Positions 10,068 to 20,005 of a DNA stretch of 64,000 nucleotides are shown here, in pieces. This DNA is from Reinekea sp. G2M2-21. Its GTDB lineage: Bacteria > Pseudomonadota > Gammaproteobacteria > Pseudomonadales > Natronospirillaceae. Positions within the stretch are counted from its first letter, which is position 1; the number at the start of each line of letters is the position of its first letter. The position numbers and the translations under genes were made by a program. The DNA lies in NCBI RefSeq assembly GCF_015687175.1, contig NZ_JADPQG010000001.1, forward strand, positions 1,550,001-1,614,000, given 5' to 3'. The notes under the pieces were generated by a model. It saw only the letters and a program-made list of their open reading frames with translations. It made no database searches and was not told the DNA's origin.

Positions 10068-10694
10068 ATGGCAGGTACTGAACAGGAAAAATTTTGGACA
10101 AGCAATTTCGCAGAGGGCTATATCGAACGAAATCAAGACTATGCTTCAGATATACCTTCTCGAATTAAATTTTTTGGTGACATTCTACAACGAACGAACT
10201 TGGTTTCCAGTGTCACTGAATTCGGAGCCAATATTGGCTTAAACATTCATGCCATTAAAAAAACAAAAGCGAATCTGGTCTTGAATGCCATTGAAATCAA
10301 CCCAGAAGCATGCCTGCACTTAACAGGTATCGATGGTCTAAATGTGATTAACAAAAGCATTTTGGATTTAGATAAGAAAGATATTCCCAATGCAGATTTA
10401 ACATTTACTTCCGGTGTCCTTATTCATATCAACCCCGAGCATCTCAATACTGTCTACGATGCGTTATACAACTTTAGCAATCGCTATATTCTCGTTTCAG
10501 AGTACTACAACCCCACACCGGTCATGATCCCATATCATGGCAAGGATGACATGTTGTTTAAACGTGACTTTGCTGGTGAAATTCTTGATCGGTTTCAAGA
10601 TCTGGTTCTGATAGATTATGGTTTTAAATACCGACGTGACAATAATTTCCCTCTGGGCGATGTCACCTGGTTTCTAATGGAAAAACGCCGCTGA
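10068..10694 (+). CDS. Pseudaminic acid biosynthesis-associated methyltransferase
   Basis: 208 residues. The start (EQEKFWTSNFAEGYIERN) and the SAM-binding region SVTEFGANIGLN with acidic IEINPEA, then FTSGVLIHINPEHL, match the class I methylase family found in nonulosonate gene clusters. It may methylate the sugar or its precursor; the acceptor is unknown. It forms a two-gene unit with the Maf gene. Its last codons overlap the convergent terminator of the next operon. Confidence 0.85.
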   Translation: MAGTEQEKFWTSNFAEGYIERNQDYASDIPSRIKFFGDILQRTNLVSSVTEFGANIGLNIHAIKKTKANLVLNAIEINPEACLHLTGIDGLNVINKSILDLDKKDIPNADLTFTSGVLIHINPEHLNTVYDALYNFSNRYILVSEYYNPTPVMIPYHGKDDMLFKRDFAGEILDRFQDLVLIDYGFKYRRDNNFPLGDVTWFLMEKRR

Positions 10695-10703
10695 CTGCGG
10701 CGT
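10679..10703 (-). terminator. Terminator of the pse operon, overlapping the methyltransferase stop codon
   Basis: Minus strand ACGCCGC-AGTCA-GCGGCGT followed by TTTTTCC. The seven-pair stem spans the stop codon of the convergent methyltransferase gene. On the plus strand there is no T tract. Confidence 0.75.
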
Positions 10704-10709
10704 ACCCAT

Positions 10710-11534
10710 TCATACGCCTTTCACACCAAACTGACTCATATAATCAGGCAATTCGTCTTTTGAAAAACTACTCACTTTTTTGCCAAAACTCGCCGCCATC
10801 GGCAATACCATCGACAGGTAGCCAATTACCCACTTTGATTCAGACAGATCTTGCGCTAAGGATGCTTCTGAAATAACCACGGTTTTGAATCGATTCCGTA
10901 ACCACTTTAATTGCAGCTTTCCAAAATCGTCCAGCCCACTCGGATGCGGTCTAAAGCGTATTGTCTCAGAGTCACCTTGCAGAGCCAGGCAGCTTTCAAA
11001 TCTTTGCAGCAGGCTCTCTTGTTTTTTTAACGAGCCCCTAACGGGTTCGTGAACCACTAGGATAGTTTTTTCTGTGGCCAAGGAAAGTTCACGACGAACC
11101 GAAGACCAATAATAGTTCCCGACAATTTTAACGGGCAATGCATTAAATTCCGTGCAGCGTCTAGCCTCACTTCGTGCCAACTCGTCCGCACACCAAATAC
11201 CATCTGGCAAAACTAACGTATCAAGGGCTTTGAATCGGGCTACGTAGTTCACCCAATGGTCTAAATATGCGTATACCTTTACGCCCAACGTCTTTGCTTC
11301 TGCAATACAATCCAGTTCGAAGCTGCTTTGCCAACCGGTGCCGGTTAACACGGCGTCAACTTCTCGAATATCGTTATTAGATTTAAATTGGTTATTAAAA
11401 ATCTTTATTGCTGGTCCAAAAACACGTTGCTCTACATTGATATGCTTAGCCGCATTGATCGCCCAATGGTACAACAGGTTTGCTCCACCCGCGTCGTGTG
11501 CACAGACCAATACCGTCCGTCTATTTGGTTGCAT
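10710..11534 (-). CDS. GT-B-like protein of the nonulosonate locus, possible glycosyltransferase
   Basis: About 274 residues from the ATG at 11534, which overlaps the stop of the upstream gene; ATGs at 11543 and 11573 are also possible. No firm family match. The N-terminal half begins with a Rossmann-like strand and glycine turn (VLVCAHDAGGANLLYHWA) and has VLTGTGWQSSFE. The C-terminal half has VKIVGNYYW, then FRPHPSG and a WVIGYLSMVLPMAASFGKKV segment, resembling the second domain of CDP-glycerol or polysialyl transferase-like GT-B proteins. It is the last gene of the pse run, so a role in handling or modifying the activated sugar is plausible but inferred. No signal peptide or membrane segment. 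Confidence 0.6.
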   Translation of the reverse strand: MQPNRRTVLVCAHDAGGANLLYHWAINAAKHINVEQRVFGPAIKIFNNQFKSNNDIREVDAVLTGTGWQSSFELDCIAEAKTLGVKVYAYLDHWVNYVARFKALDTLVLPDGIWCADELARSEARRCTEFNALPVKIVGNYYWSSVRRELSLATEKTILVVHEPVRGSLKKQESLLQRFESCLALQGDSETIRFRPHPSGLDDFGKLQLKWLRNRFKTVVISEASLAQDLSESKWVIGYLSMVLPMAASFGKKVSSFSKDELPDYMSQFGVKGV

Positions 11535-12060
11535 TTTTTCCATAGAGAGCGACATCCCGAAACTCACCTTCATGCCAAAGAGCCTGATTTAAAGTTCCTT
11601 CTCGCGTAAAACCAAGCTTTTCCGCTAATCGAATCATCCCGTGATTGACAGTCAAACACCCTAAGGTAAACCGACGAATCGCCAAGTACTTTTGAGCATG
11701 TTGCATCAAAGTTTCGGCAGCTTCGTATGCGATTCCTTGCCCCCATAATGCCTTGTCCCCGAACAAAAACGCGAGTTCGGCGCTGCGATTAAAGTGATCG
11801 ATCTGCTGCAAACTAATATTGCCTACGTGACTATGTGTGGCCAACCAAAACACAGCGAGTACCAAGCGCGATTTATCATTTTTTAGACTACTCACAAAGG
11901 CACTGACTGCATCCGAACTGGAAGGCAGCCGAAAATGGCTGTTGTATTGATTCACTTCAGCATCAAGAAACCAACTGGGATAGGGCCCGTTTAACTCTTG
12001 AGAAGATAAGGGGCGTAGGCCCAGCCGCGTTGTTGTATATAGATACTCCGGCTCACTCAT
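11521..12060 (-). CDS. GNAT family N-acetyltransferase (RimJ/RimL type)
   Basis: 179 residues with a GNAT fold: RLGLRPLS at the start, VGNISLQQID, the acetyl-CoA loop region ALWGQGIAYEAAETLMQHA and the C-terminal HGMIRLAEKLGFTREG. Its reading frame overlaps the next gene's start and the upstream aminotransferase end (8 bases), so it is translationally coupled within the pse operon. It may acetylate an amino group made by the adjacent aminotransferase. It is a second acetyltransferase besides the one fused to PseG, so which of the two is the classic PseH cannot be proven here. Confidence 0.8.
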   Translation of the reverse strand: MSEPEYLYTTTRLGLRPLSSQELNGPYPSWFLDAEVNQYNSHFRLPSSSDAVSAFVSSLKNDKSRLVLAVFWLATHSHVGNISLQQIDHFNRSAELAFLFGDKALWGQGIAYEAAETLMQHAQKYLAIRRFTLGCLTVNHGMIRLAEKLGFTREGTLNQALWHEGEFRDVALYGKNATK

Positions 12061-13282
12061 GTTGCACCTCAGCTGACAATTCTTGATAAGCAGCGATCAT
12101 CTGGTTTGCAATCCAAGTGCATTCGTCTTCATTCAGGTCGAACATGCTTATCAACAAGCCTATAAACGTTTTGGTATGCAATGTCTCGGCTATAGGGAAT
12201 TGTCCGATATCATAGTGATAATGGTCTGGTTCGCTGTGCGCCCAAGGAAAAGGACCAAACGCTATCTTTTGTTGGTACATTGGTAACCGATGAATATTGA
12301 CATAACCGCAGACGATACCTGGCACTCCTCGTTCACGAAGTTTTTCTGCGAGTTGAGAATTAGTAATTCGATCATCCGTTAGCCGGAAAGGTAACACATA
12401 ATAGGCATGTTCCCCTGGCTTGCCGACGGGAGTGGTGACCAACCAAGACTCACCCGCCAGTGTCTCGATAATACGACTGGCTTTCTTTTGATTTTGTTGC
12501 AGCAACATTGGAAGCTTTTTAAGCTGCTCCCGCCCTATTGCTGCTTCCATCTCACCCAGCCTAAAATTAAAGCCCACCATATTGGTAAGATCATCTATAG
12601 GGCTTCCAGATACCGCACTTTCAGCATGATTACGAATCAATCGCATTTTCATGGCAATATCGTCCCGATGACATATACAAAAACCACCCTCCCCAGTATG
12701 GATGTGTTTATGGTAGTTCAGACTAAATCCACCGACATCCCCCCACGTCCCCAGAAACTTTCCGTCCAATTGGATACCCGGAGCCTGTGCAACATCTTCG
12801 ATTAAAAACAAATGATGCTGATCAGCCAGTGCTCTTAGCTCATCTAACCGAGCGCCATGGCCGAATATATCTGCGACGATAATACCTTTGGTTTTTCTTG
12901 TTATTTTTTCGACAATCCTATTTGGATCTATCCCATAAAAATCTGGTTCTATATCCACGAAAACCGGAATGCCACCCCAAATTAAAATTGCTGTCGCGGT
13001 GGCACTCATCGACCATGGAGTCACCAGAATTTCATCTCCAGGCTGAACTCCCATAGCCCCCATAGCCGCGATTAGTCCTGAAGTGAGGGAATTAAACACC
13101 ACTGCATGGGGTACCCCGAAGTATTCCGCGAGCTCATGCTCAAACGCATTTACTTCAACACCGCCATTAAAGTCTTCATGCCAGGCCCCGATATATTTGG
13201 ACAGAACCCCACTGTCCAACACTCTATTAACGGCGGCTTTCTCTTCAGCACCAATCGGATTGTATCTATTCCAATGTTTCAT
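12053..13282 (-). CDS. DegT/DnrJ/EryC1/StrS family PLP-dependent aminotransferase
   Basis: 409 residues. Type I fold sugar aminotransferase: FGVPHAVVFNSLTSGLIAA for phosphate binding, the acidic DVAQAP motif (ring-N Asp region) and the Schiff-base lysine in NYHKHIHTGEGG. It differs clearly from the PseC gene in the same operon and is a separate lineage. It overlaps the oxidoreductase gene by 4 bases. The oxidoreductase, this aminotransferase and the GNAT form a chain that could make an amino- and acetamido-sugar variant, either a modification of pseudaminic acid or another glycan component. Substrate unknown. Confidence 0.85.
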   Translation of the reverse strand: MKHWNRYNPIGAEEKAAVNRVLDSGVLSKYIGAWHEDFNGGVEVNAFEHELAEYFGVPHAVVFNSLTSGLIAAMGAMGVQPGDEILVTPWSMSATATAILIWGGIPVFVDIEPDFYGIDPNRIVEKITRKTKGIIVADIFGHGARLDELRALADQHHLFLIEDVAQAPGIQLDGKFLGTWGDVGGFSLNYHKHIHTGEGGFCICHRDDIAMKMRLIRNHAESAVSGSPIDDLTNMVGFNFRLGEMEAAIGREQLKKLPMLLQQNQKKASRIIETLAGESWLVTTPVGKPGEHAYYVLPFRLTDDRITNSQLAEKLRERGVPGIVCGYVNIHRLPMYQQKIAFGPFPWAHSEPDHYHYDIGQFPIAETLHTKTFIGLLISMFDLNEDECTWIANQMIAAYQELSAEVQHE

Positions 13283-14148
13283 AGCGGAACCTGCTCCAGT
13301 ACTTTATGTATAATTCGCTGTGCTTTAACGGTCAGTTTAAAACTGTCTTCGCGGGCACCATGAATACACTTAACTACTTGATGAATGACATTTTCTTGGT
13401 AATTTGCCAAACGATTAGACAGAAAGATTTCCGGTGTATTCTTCCGTTTAATGACCACGACCCGCCCTCCATCTTTGAAATTGAGACGACCGTCCGATGA
13501 CAAAACAGTCAGTTCATTTTTCGTGTCTGTTTCACAAGGTTGAAACCGAGCTGTTCCTTGTGGAAAAGAAAATAAAACTGTTGGTTTTGTAACGTCGTAT
13601 TTTTCCACATTAATTTCTGTAACGTCGCCATACACTTTTAACAACAGCGCCAAAAAGTGTATGCCGTTGTGAATCAAGGCTTTGCTATACGTCACCGTCA
13701 CATTGAAAGTACTCGTTATTTGGGACAATAAGCTCAACGATAACGGATCAAAATTACGGATAACATTCGCCATCATATGTATCGAAGTTGCCTTAAGTAG
13801 ACCTTCCACCTTGTTCAGTTGGGCGACTGTCGAGGAAATTGGTTTTTCAACCAGAACTACCTTAGGATTTTGGTCGACAGCCCATTTAATGTGTTCAAAA
13901 TGGTATTCTGTGTTGCTGGCTATGATGACAGCATCAATTTCTCCTGGTGCATTGAACGCGTTCAAAGACGCAAGTCCCTTGAAGCCATAGGTCGATGTTG
14001 CCAGTTTTCGGCGATTCTCATCAGGGTCTATTGTCAACACCTCAGCGCCTATTAAGGCAAGAGCCTTAGCGTGTGTTTGCACACAATCAGGCTTGTCCAC
14101 ATCATACATCAGACCAATATTACCAAGTCCGATCAAAATAGCTTTCAT
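13279..14148 (-). CDS. Gfo/Idh/MocA-like NAD(P)-dependent oxidoreductase
   Basis: 289 residues. The N-terminal Rossmann fold shows AILIGLGNIGLMYD; AVIIASNTEYHF and VLVEKPIS give the family's conserved EKP lysine. The C-terminal half is the beta-sheet substrate domain, somewhat shorter than the usual 330-380 residues. Overlaps by 4 bases both with pseF upstream and the aminotransferase downstream, so it is part of one operon. Probably oxidises or reduces a sugar hydroxyl or keto group before transamination. Substrate unknown. Confidence 0.8.
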   Translation of the reverse strand: MKAILIGLGNIGLMYDVDKPDCVQTHAKALALIGAEVLTIDPDENRRKLATSTYGFKGLASLNAFNAPGEIDAVIIASNTEYHFEHIKWAVDQNPKVVLVEKPISSTVAQLNKVEGLLKATSIHMMANVIRNFDPLSLSLLSQITSTFNVTVTYSKALIHNGIHFLALLLKVYGDVTEINVEKYDVTKPTVLFSFPQGTARFQPCETDTKNELTVLSSDGRLNFKDGGRVVVIKRKNTPEIFLSNRLANYQENVIHQVVKCIHGAREDSFKLTVKAQRIIHKVLEQVPL

Positions 14149-14849
14149 GATAGTTTTCCGGATGCTTTAAGCACTTGAAACTGGATTTCAGCCACCTCCC
14201 AATCTTCTGGCGTGTCTATATCCACCACACGGTAACGCGGTAAAACCACGGCCATAGACCGATTACCAAAGAAGTTCATTTTCTGAGCAAAGGCCTCAAC
14301 CCGCCCCCAATAAAATTGCCCGGCGTCATGAAAAATGGGTTCCAGATCTTGTGAGCGTTTCAACATGTTTTCTGGAAAACACGGCGTGACAAAACCATTA
14401 TTTTGACGAACACTGCGTTGAATCGGAAATGGAAATTCGGTAATTGAATAAACATAATCGGCTTCCTGATGTTGACTTAATAAGTCATAACCTTGTTGCA
14501 AATCACCGACTTCAACAAAGGGAGCGGTAGCGTATAGACAACACATGACCTCCGATGAAACATCATTGGTCTGAATCCAACGAGCCGCGTGTTGTAATAG
14601 GTCAAAAGTATTAGCATGATCATCGGCCAACTCTGCAGGGCGCATAAAGGGGACTTCCGCCCCAAAACTAATGGCAACCTCGGCAATTTCTGAATCATCC
14701 GTACTGACTACGACACGGTTAAACAGGCCACTCGCTAGTGCATTCTCTATTGAATACCCAATCAAAGCTTTACCATGAAATGGTTTAATATTCTTTTTTG
14801 GTATTCGCTTTGACCCACCGCGGGCGGGAATAATACAAACAGTCATCAA
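14145..14849 (-). CDS. pseF: CMP-pseudaminic acid cytidylyltransferase
   Basis: 234 residues. The nucleotide-binding start IIPARGGSKRIPKKNIKPF is the signature of CMP-sugar synthetases, followed by VVVSTDDSEIAEVA, CCLYATAPFV and DAGQFYWG, the last typical of PseF. The enzyme joins CTP to pseudaminic acid to give CMP-pseudaminic acid, the donor for the Maf protein. It overlaps pseC and the oxidoreductase gene by 4 bases each. Assignment as PseF rather than NeuA is favoured by the complete set of pse genes next to it. Confidence 0.92.
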   Translation of the reverse strand: MMTVCIIPARGGSKRIPKKNIKPFHGKALIGYSIENALASGLFNRVVVSTDDSEIAEVAISFGAEVPFMRPAELADDHANTFDLLQHAARWIQTNDVSSEVMCCLYATAPFVEVGDLQQGYDLLSQHQEADYVYSITEFPFPIQRSVRQNNGFVTPCFPENMLKRSQDLEPIFHDAGQFYWGRVEAFAQKMNFFGNRSMAVVLPRYRVVDIDTPEDWEVAEIQFQVLKASGKLS

Positions 14850-15979
14850 AAGTATTCCTCTAACACTTTTACCACTTCATCCTGCTCAGCATTCGTCATC
14901 CGAGGAAACAGTGGCAACGAAATTATCTGCCGATAAAAGGCTTCGCAGCGTGGCCAATATTGCGAGGACTGCGCATGGTATGGCTGCTGATAAATAGGGA
15001 TATAGTGAACCTGACAACCAATGTTGTGTTGACGTAACCAATAAAACAAGGGTCTGCGGTGGTCAGGCGACACTTTAATTACCGCAAGATGGTAACTGCA
15101 AAGACGTTGCTCATCGACAGTTAACCATTCTATTGGTAGCTTCTCGGTCATTCTCTGGTAGCGCGTAATCAGTTGATTACGACGCTCTACCCAATCCGCC
15201 AACTTTGTTAACTGTGAAATACCGAGGGCGGCTTGTATATCCGTCATGCGATAATTAAACCCTAAGCTATGTTGTTCATACCACCAAGGGTCAGCTTCGG
15301 TTTTGTTGAACTCATCTGCCGATTTAGTAATTCCATGCGACACCAATAACCGCGCCTTTTGCTCCAACTTTTGATCATTCGTACACAGACAACCGCCTTC
15401 GCCGGTCGTGATCATCTTAACCGGATGGAAACTGAAAACAGTGATTTCAGAATATGAACAATCACCGACGATAGTTTCACCGTATCGTGCTCCCAACGCA
15501 TGAGAAGCATCCTCAATAACCGAGATTCCATAGCTGCGTGCCAACTGGGAAATCTCTCTCATATCACATGGCGCTCCTGCAAAGTGCACAGGAATAATGA
15601 CTTTGGGCAACCGGTTTTGCGGCTTCGCCAACGCTAATTTTTGTTGCAGTGCATCGACAGACATGTTCCCGGTAGACGGTTCTATGTCGACAAAATCTAC
15701 CGATGCACCACAATACAAAGCGCAATTAGCGGACGCCACAAAAGTCAAGGGTGACGTCCATACCAGATCGCCCGGACCAACTTCCAGCGCCAAACAGGCC
15801 ACATGCAATGCCGAGGTTGCACTGTTGGTCACAACCGCGGCTCGACATTGAACCGCCGCAGCCAGCTTTTGCTCGAATTTCGGGGTTTGTGGTCCTTGAG
15901 TTAAAAAATCAGACCGCAATACCTCTACGACTGCGTCTATATCCTGATCGTTCAGCCATTGGCTGCCGTATGGAATCAT
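14846..15979 (-). CDS. pseC: UDP-4-amino-4,6-dideoxy-N-acetyl-beta-L-altrosamine transaminase
   Basis: 377 residues from the ATG at 15979, whose ATGA overlaps the pseI stop; an ATG five codons earlier lies inside pseI. DegT-family aminotransferase with FLTQGPQTPKFEQKLA, NSATSALHVACLALEVGPGD, the VIEDASHALG acidic motif and the lysine in FSFHPVKMITTGEGG. PseC transfers an amino group from glutamate to the 4-keto product of PseB, the second step of pseudaminic acid synthesis. Translationally coupled to pseI and pseF. Confidence 0.93.
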   Translation of the reverse strand: MIPYGSQWLNDQDIDAVVEVLRSDFLTQGPQTPKFEQKLAAAVQCRAAVVTNSATSALHVACLALEVGPGDLVWTSPLTFVASANCALYCGASVDFVDIEPSTGNMSVDALQQKLALAKPQNRLPKVIIPVHFAGAPCDMREISQLARSYGISVIEDASHALGARYGETIVGDCSYSEITVFSFHPVKMITTGEGGCLCTNDQKLEQKARLLVSHGITKSADEFNKTEADPWWYEQHSLGFNYRMTDIQAALGISQLTKLADWVERRNQLITRYQRMTEKLPIEWLTVDEQRLCSYHLAVIKVSPDHRRPLFYWLRQHNIGCQVHYIPIYQQPYHAQSSQYWPRCEAFYRQIISLPLFPRMTNAEQDEVVKVLEEYF

Positions 15980-17025
15980 TCCACTAACTCCCATGTCAGC
16001 GCTGTACCGGGTTCGGCATCTACTTTAAAACGCTTGCCGATCAACTGTTGATAATATTTAGGCGCTAACCCGAAACCAGGACGGATACGTCGAATGTTTT
16101 TTTCACTGATCAACTCCCCTTTCTTTACCGACGCCGAGACATATATGGAACGACGGAATTTCAGATTTCCCTGCTCGGCCGGTTTCAACTGAAAACTAGC
16201 TCTCCCCATACTTGCATGAACTTGCTTCACCAGTGTTGTCAGCTCCGACAGTTCATTGGGTTCCAAGCTGAAAGAAGCGTCTGGCCCGCCCATGCTCCGA
16301 TCCGTAATAACATGTTTTTCAATCACGCAGGCACCTAACGCAACCGCAGCGCAGGCTGCAGCAGGGGATAGAGTATGATCGGATAAACCGGGGGTTACCT
16401 CAGGCCACAACCGCTGAATTTCAGTCAGCGTTTTAACATTCGCTTGGTCGACGGGTGTGGGATACCCACTGATACAATGTAAAACACAGAGTGCGGACGT
16501 ACCCGCGTCTCGCAACGTGGAAATGGCCTCGCTGATTTCAGTTTGATTGGCCAGACCCGTCGACAAAATAACTGGCTTTCCAGTTCGACCAATCGCTTGC
16601 AATAATGGAATATCGATAGCCTCAAAAGAAGCCACCTTGTAGGCTGGTGTTTGTAATGACTCGAGTAATTCAATGGCTGTTTCGTCGAAAGGTGTACTAA
16701 ATAAAGTAATGCCGATTTCACGCGCATAGCGGAACAACTCAGCGTGCCATTCATAGGGTGTATGAGCATCTTTGTACAGTTCATAAAGACTGTATCCATC
16801 CCAGAGACCACCCTCAATCATAAACTCGCCACGGGCAATATCCAGCGTCATGGTATCTGCGGTATAGGTCTGAATTTTAACGGCATCCGCACCACATTCT
16901 TTTGCCATCTTAATCGTTGCTTTTGCGATGTCGATATTGCCACCGTGGTTTGCAGAAACCTCTGCTATAACATAAGGCGGATGATCAAGCCCTATCCACC
17001 GGTCATCAATTTTAAAGTCGTTCAT
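15976..17025 (-). CDS. pseI: Pseudaminic acid synthase
   Basis: 349 residues. NeuB-type TIM barrel (about 15-270) with YVIAEVSANHGGN, DAVKIQTYTADTMT, LFSTPFDE, GLSDHT and VIEKHVITDRSMGGPDASFS, then a C-terminal antifreeze-like SAF domain (about 290-349) with FRRSIYVSASVKKGELI. It condenses the PseG product with phosphoenolpyruvate to give pseudaminic acid. SANHGG and the GPDASFS segment favour PseI over sialic acid synthase. Overlaps pseG by 4 bases. Confidence 0.95.
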   Translation of the reverse strand: MNDFKIDDRWIGLDHPPYVIAEVSANHGGNIDIAKATIKMAKECGADAVKIQTYTADTMTLDIARGEFMIEGGLWDGYSLYELYKDAHTPYEWHAELFRYAREIGITLFSTPFDETAIELLESLQTPAYKVASFEAIDIPLLQAIGRTGKPVILSTGLANQTEISEAISTLRDAGTSALCVLHCISGYPTPVDQANVKTLTEIQRLWPEVTPGLSDHTLSPAAACAAVALGACVIEKHVITDRSMGGPDASFSLEPNELSELTTLVKQVHASMGRASFQLKPAEQGNLKFRRSIYVSASVKKGELISEKNIRRIRPGFGLAPKYYQQLIGKRFKVDAEPGTALTWELVE

Positions 17026-18467
17026 AAGTGATCTTCTTTAGCTGGCAACTCAGGCCAATAGAACCAGTTGTTTTTTTCCTTGAACCCGACACGCTCAAAT
17101 AAACGTCGGGAAGCGGTGTTCTCAGGCATCACATATCCGGCTAATAACGGCGATTGCTCTTGAGCAAAACGTAATAATGCGTTCCCGATGCCCATGGCAT
17201 GGAACTCTGGGTGAACAAGCAGGGATATTTCGCGAAAATCCGCCGCACCAGGAGCACTCAATCGTAACCACGCGACTGGTCTTTCTTGAAAATGGACCAA
17301 CCAACCAGACTCTGCATTGTTGCTCAAAAATGACGCACACCAAGATTCGTGCTCAGCGAAAGTTGGAATTTGTGGATTCCTGGAAAATCTCCGAACACCC
17401 GGCACGCTTTGCAGGCTATAAAGCGAGTGAATGTGTTCTTGAGAAAAGGGTATAAACTGAAGGTTCTGATGAACACAAAACCTCTTTGGAATAATCGCTT
17501 GCCAGACTCGGTTTGCGCCATAAACATCCAAATGCTCCGACGATATTTGAGAGCCTTTGCGCAAGGAATGCAAAGCCTGCATCCATTGCGTAGTTGTTGT
17601 TTCTGGCAACCCTGGTTGTGCCCATATTCCAGGAAATTTGGAAGCATAACGAAAATTATCGGCCTGATTATCAGCAGCCTGAAAAACAATCGATGGTAAG
17701 CCAACGGCCTGCCGTTCCCAGACGGACACACCAGCGGCACCTATCGCACAGTCAACGGACAGATATAGTAAAGCCACATCCGCGCAGTGTTCCAGAACAT
17801 CAACAGTCAGATCCTGGCGTTGCCAAAAATCAAGCAAATCTCGCTCACCCTGCAACCAGACGATTGTCCCGGTCAAGTTTGCGTCGGCGTGTAACGCCTG
17901 TAACACAGGTACATCGTAGGAATTTCGATCGGCCCCACCAAACTGAATTAGTATCTTTTTTAGACCAGGTTGCCGCGATGCAATTCTCTGTTGCCTGAAT
18001 TCGGACCGCAGCAATAAATACCTCAGACCCAACAGGCAGCGCTCCTCATTCAGCGCATAGTCTAAAGAGCGCCGTCCCGGGAAGTAATCGATAAGCCAGA
18101 CAGCCGGATCGTGTGTTCTGCAAATATCGTCAATCACTGCTACAGGGCATTGATTAAGGAGTTCACGCTCCCATTGCTGAGCCAATTCATAATGATCCAA
18201 CCACACAACCGTTGGTTTGTGTGTCGCTGTGCACATTTCGAGGCTTTGGTTTGCGTCGTCTTGTTCCGTTTCCGATAATGCAATTAAATGGCGCCAAGTC
18301 AGCGCTGAGTGCTCGATGGGTAGATGCGGTAACGGATCATCCGTCACTACAACAACTTGCCACCCGTCGCGAAGTGCGCATTCGATAATAGACAAACTAC
18401 GATATACATGACCAGCACCACTGGAGGCAGAAAAGGAAAGTCTGGCAAGTAAAACTGGCGTGGTCAT
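17022..18467 (-). CDS. pseG: PseG-PseH fusion: UDP-sugar hydrolase with C-terminal N-acetyltransferase
   Basis: 481 residues in two parts. Residues 1 to about 330 are PseG, a GT-B-like hydrolase that removes UDP from 2,4-diacetamido-2,4,6-trideoxy-L-altrose: SSGAGHVYRSLSI, WLDHYELA, the ILIQFGGADR strand-turn, and IGAAGVSVWERQAVGLPSIV. Residues about 345-475 are a GNAT domain (VPGVRRFSRNPQIP, LLVHPEFHAMGIGNALL, NTASRRLFERVGF), matching the PseH N-acetyltransferase step that precedes PseG. Fusion of the two consecutive steps would channel the substrate. Most Campylobacter-type loci encode them separately. The upstream GGGGA is a suitable ribosome binding site. A standalone PseG is about 270-340 residues. 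Confidence 0.9.
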   Translation of the reverse strand: MTTPVLLARLSFSASSGAGHVYRSLSIIECALRDGWQVVVVTDDPLPHLPIEHSALTWRHLIALSETEQDDANQSLEMCTATHKPTVVWLDHYELAQQWERELLNQCPVAVIDDICRTHDPAVWLIDYFPGRRSLDYALNEERCLLGLRYLLLRSEFRQQRIASRQPGLKKILIQFGGADRNSYDVPVLQALHADANLTGTIVWLQGERDLLDFWQRQDLTVDVLEHCADVALLYLSVDCAIGAAGVSVWERQAVGLPSIVFQAADNQADNFRYASKFPGIWAQPGLPETTTTQWMQALHSLRKGSQISSEHLDVYGANRVWQAIIPKRFCVHQNLQFIPFSQEHIHSLYSLQSVPGVRRFSRNPQIPTFAEHESWCASFLSNNAESGWLVHFQERPVAWLRLSAPGAADFREISLLVHPEFHAMGIGNALLRFAQEQSPLLAGYVMPENTASRRLFERVGFKEKNNWFYWPELPAKEDHL

Positions 18468-18478
18468 ACAGTCCCCAA

Positions 18479-19504
<1,026 letters not shown>

Positions 19505-19509
19505 TTAAA

Positions 19510-19525
19510 TGCAAGCAATGCGCCA
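19510..19525 (-). promoter_or_regulatory. Sigma-54 (RpoN) promoter of the pse operon
   Basis: Minus strand TGGCGC-ATTGC-TTGCA fits TGGCAC-N5-TTGC with correct spacing. The predicted transcript start near 19499 leaves a leader of about 20 bases before pseB. Same -24 element as the fliD promoter. Confidence 0.75.
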
Positions 19526-19694
19526 ACTTAAACACAACTTATTACATTCAGTTACATAAAGGTAGCTGATTCCACGTGCCTTGCAAGGTACAGGCCCTAA
19601 CCCGGAAATTTCACCATATTTCTGTATCGCTGCGTCACCATGACATCCGGACAAATAAACGGTGGCATCAATCATATGACCGCATTTCGCAGGG

Positions 19695-19985
19695 TTAGCG
19701 TTTGAATTTTTCTTGGATTTTCTGAGCAGATACCTTGGGTTGGCCTTTTCCCAACTTAGATTTCAAGCTTTTTTGATGTTCCAACAACAATTGTCGGTTT
19801 TCAGCAAGCACGGTTTCCCACTTGATCATATAGCGTTCAAACTCAACCAGGAATTCTGGGTTAGGTTCAGTTTGAGACAGGGTTTCGCTGACCAACTCTT
19901 GCCATTTTTCCAGCAACGTCGGCAGCTGTTCCGGATGCACCCAAAGCATTTGAAAAGCTTTATCCAGATCGGCAAGTGACGGCAA
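19695..19985 (-). CDS. Small hypothetical protein downstream of flgL
   Basis: 96 residues, not recognised. Predicted all-helical and charged, with Leu/Glu/Gln-rich segments (LPTLLEKWQELVSETL, FLVEFERYMIKWETVL) and a basic C-terminal tail. No signal peptide or membrane segment. It follows flgL by about 20 bases in the same direction, so it is probably co-transcribed with flgK-flgL. Size, helicity and position would suit an export chaperone or flagellar accessory factor, but nothing in the sequence proves it. Confidence 0.6.
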   Translation of the reverse strand: MPSLADLDKAFQMLWVHPEQLPTLLEKWQELVSETLSQTEPNPEFLVEFERYMIKWETVLAENRQLLLEHQKSLKSKLGKGQPKVSAQKIQEKFKR

Positions 19986-20005
19986 TGATTTTCCTCCCAG
20001 GAAAG

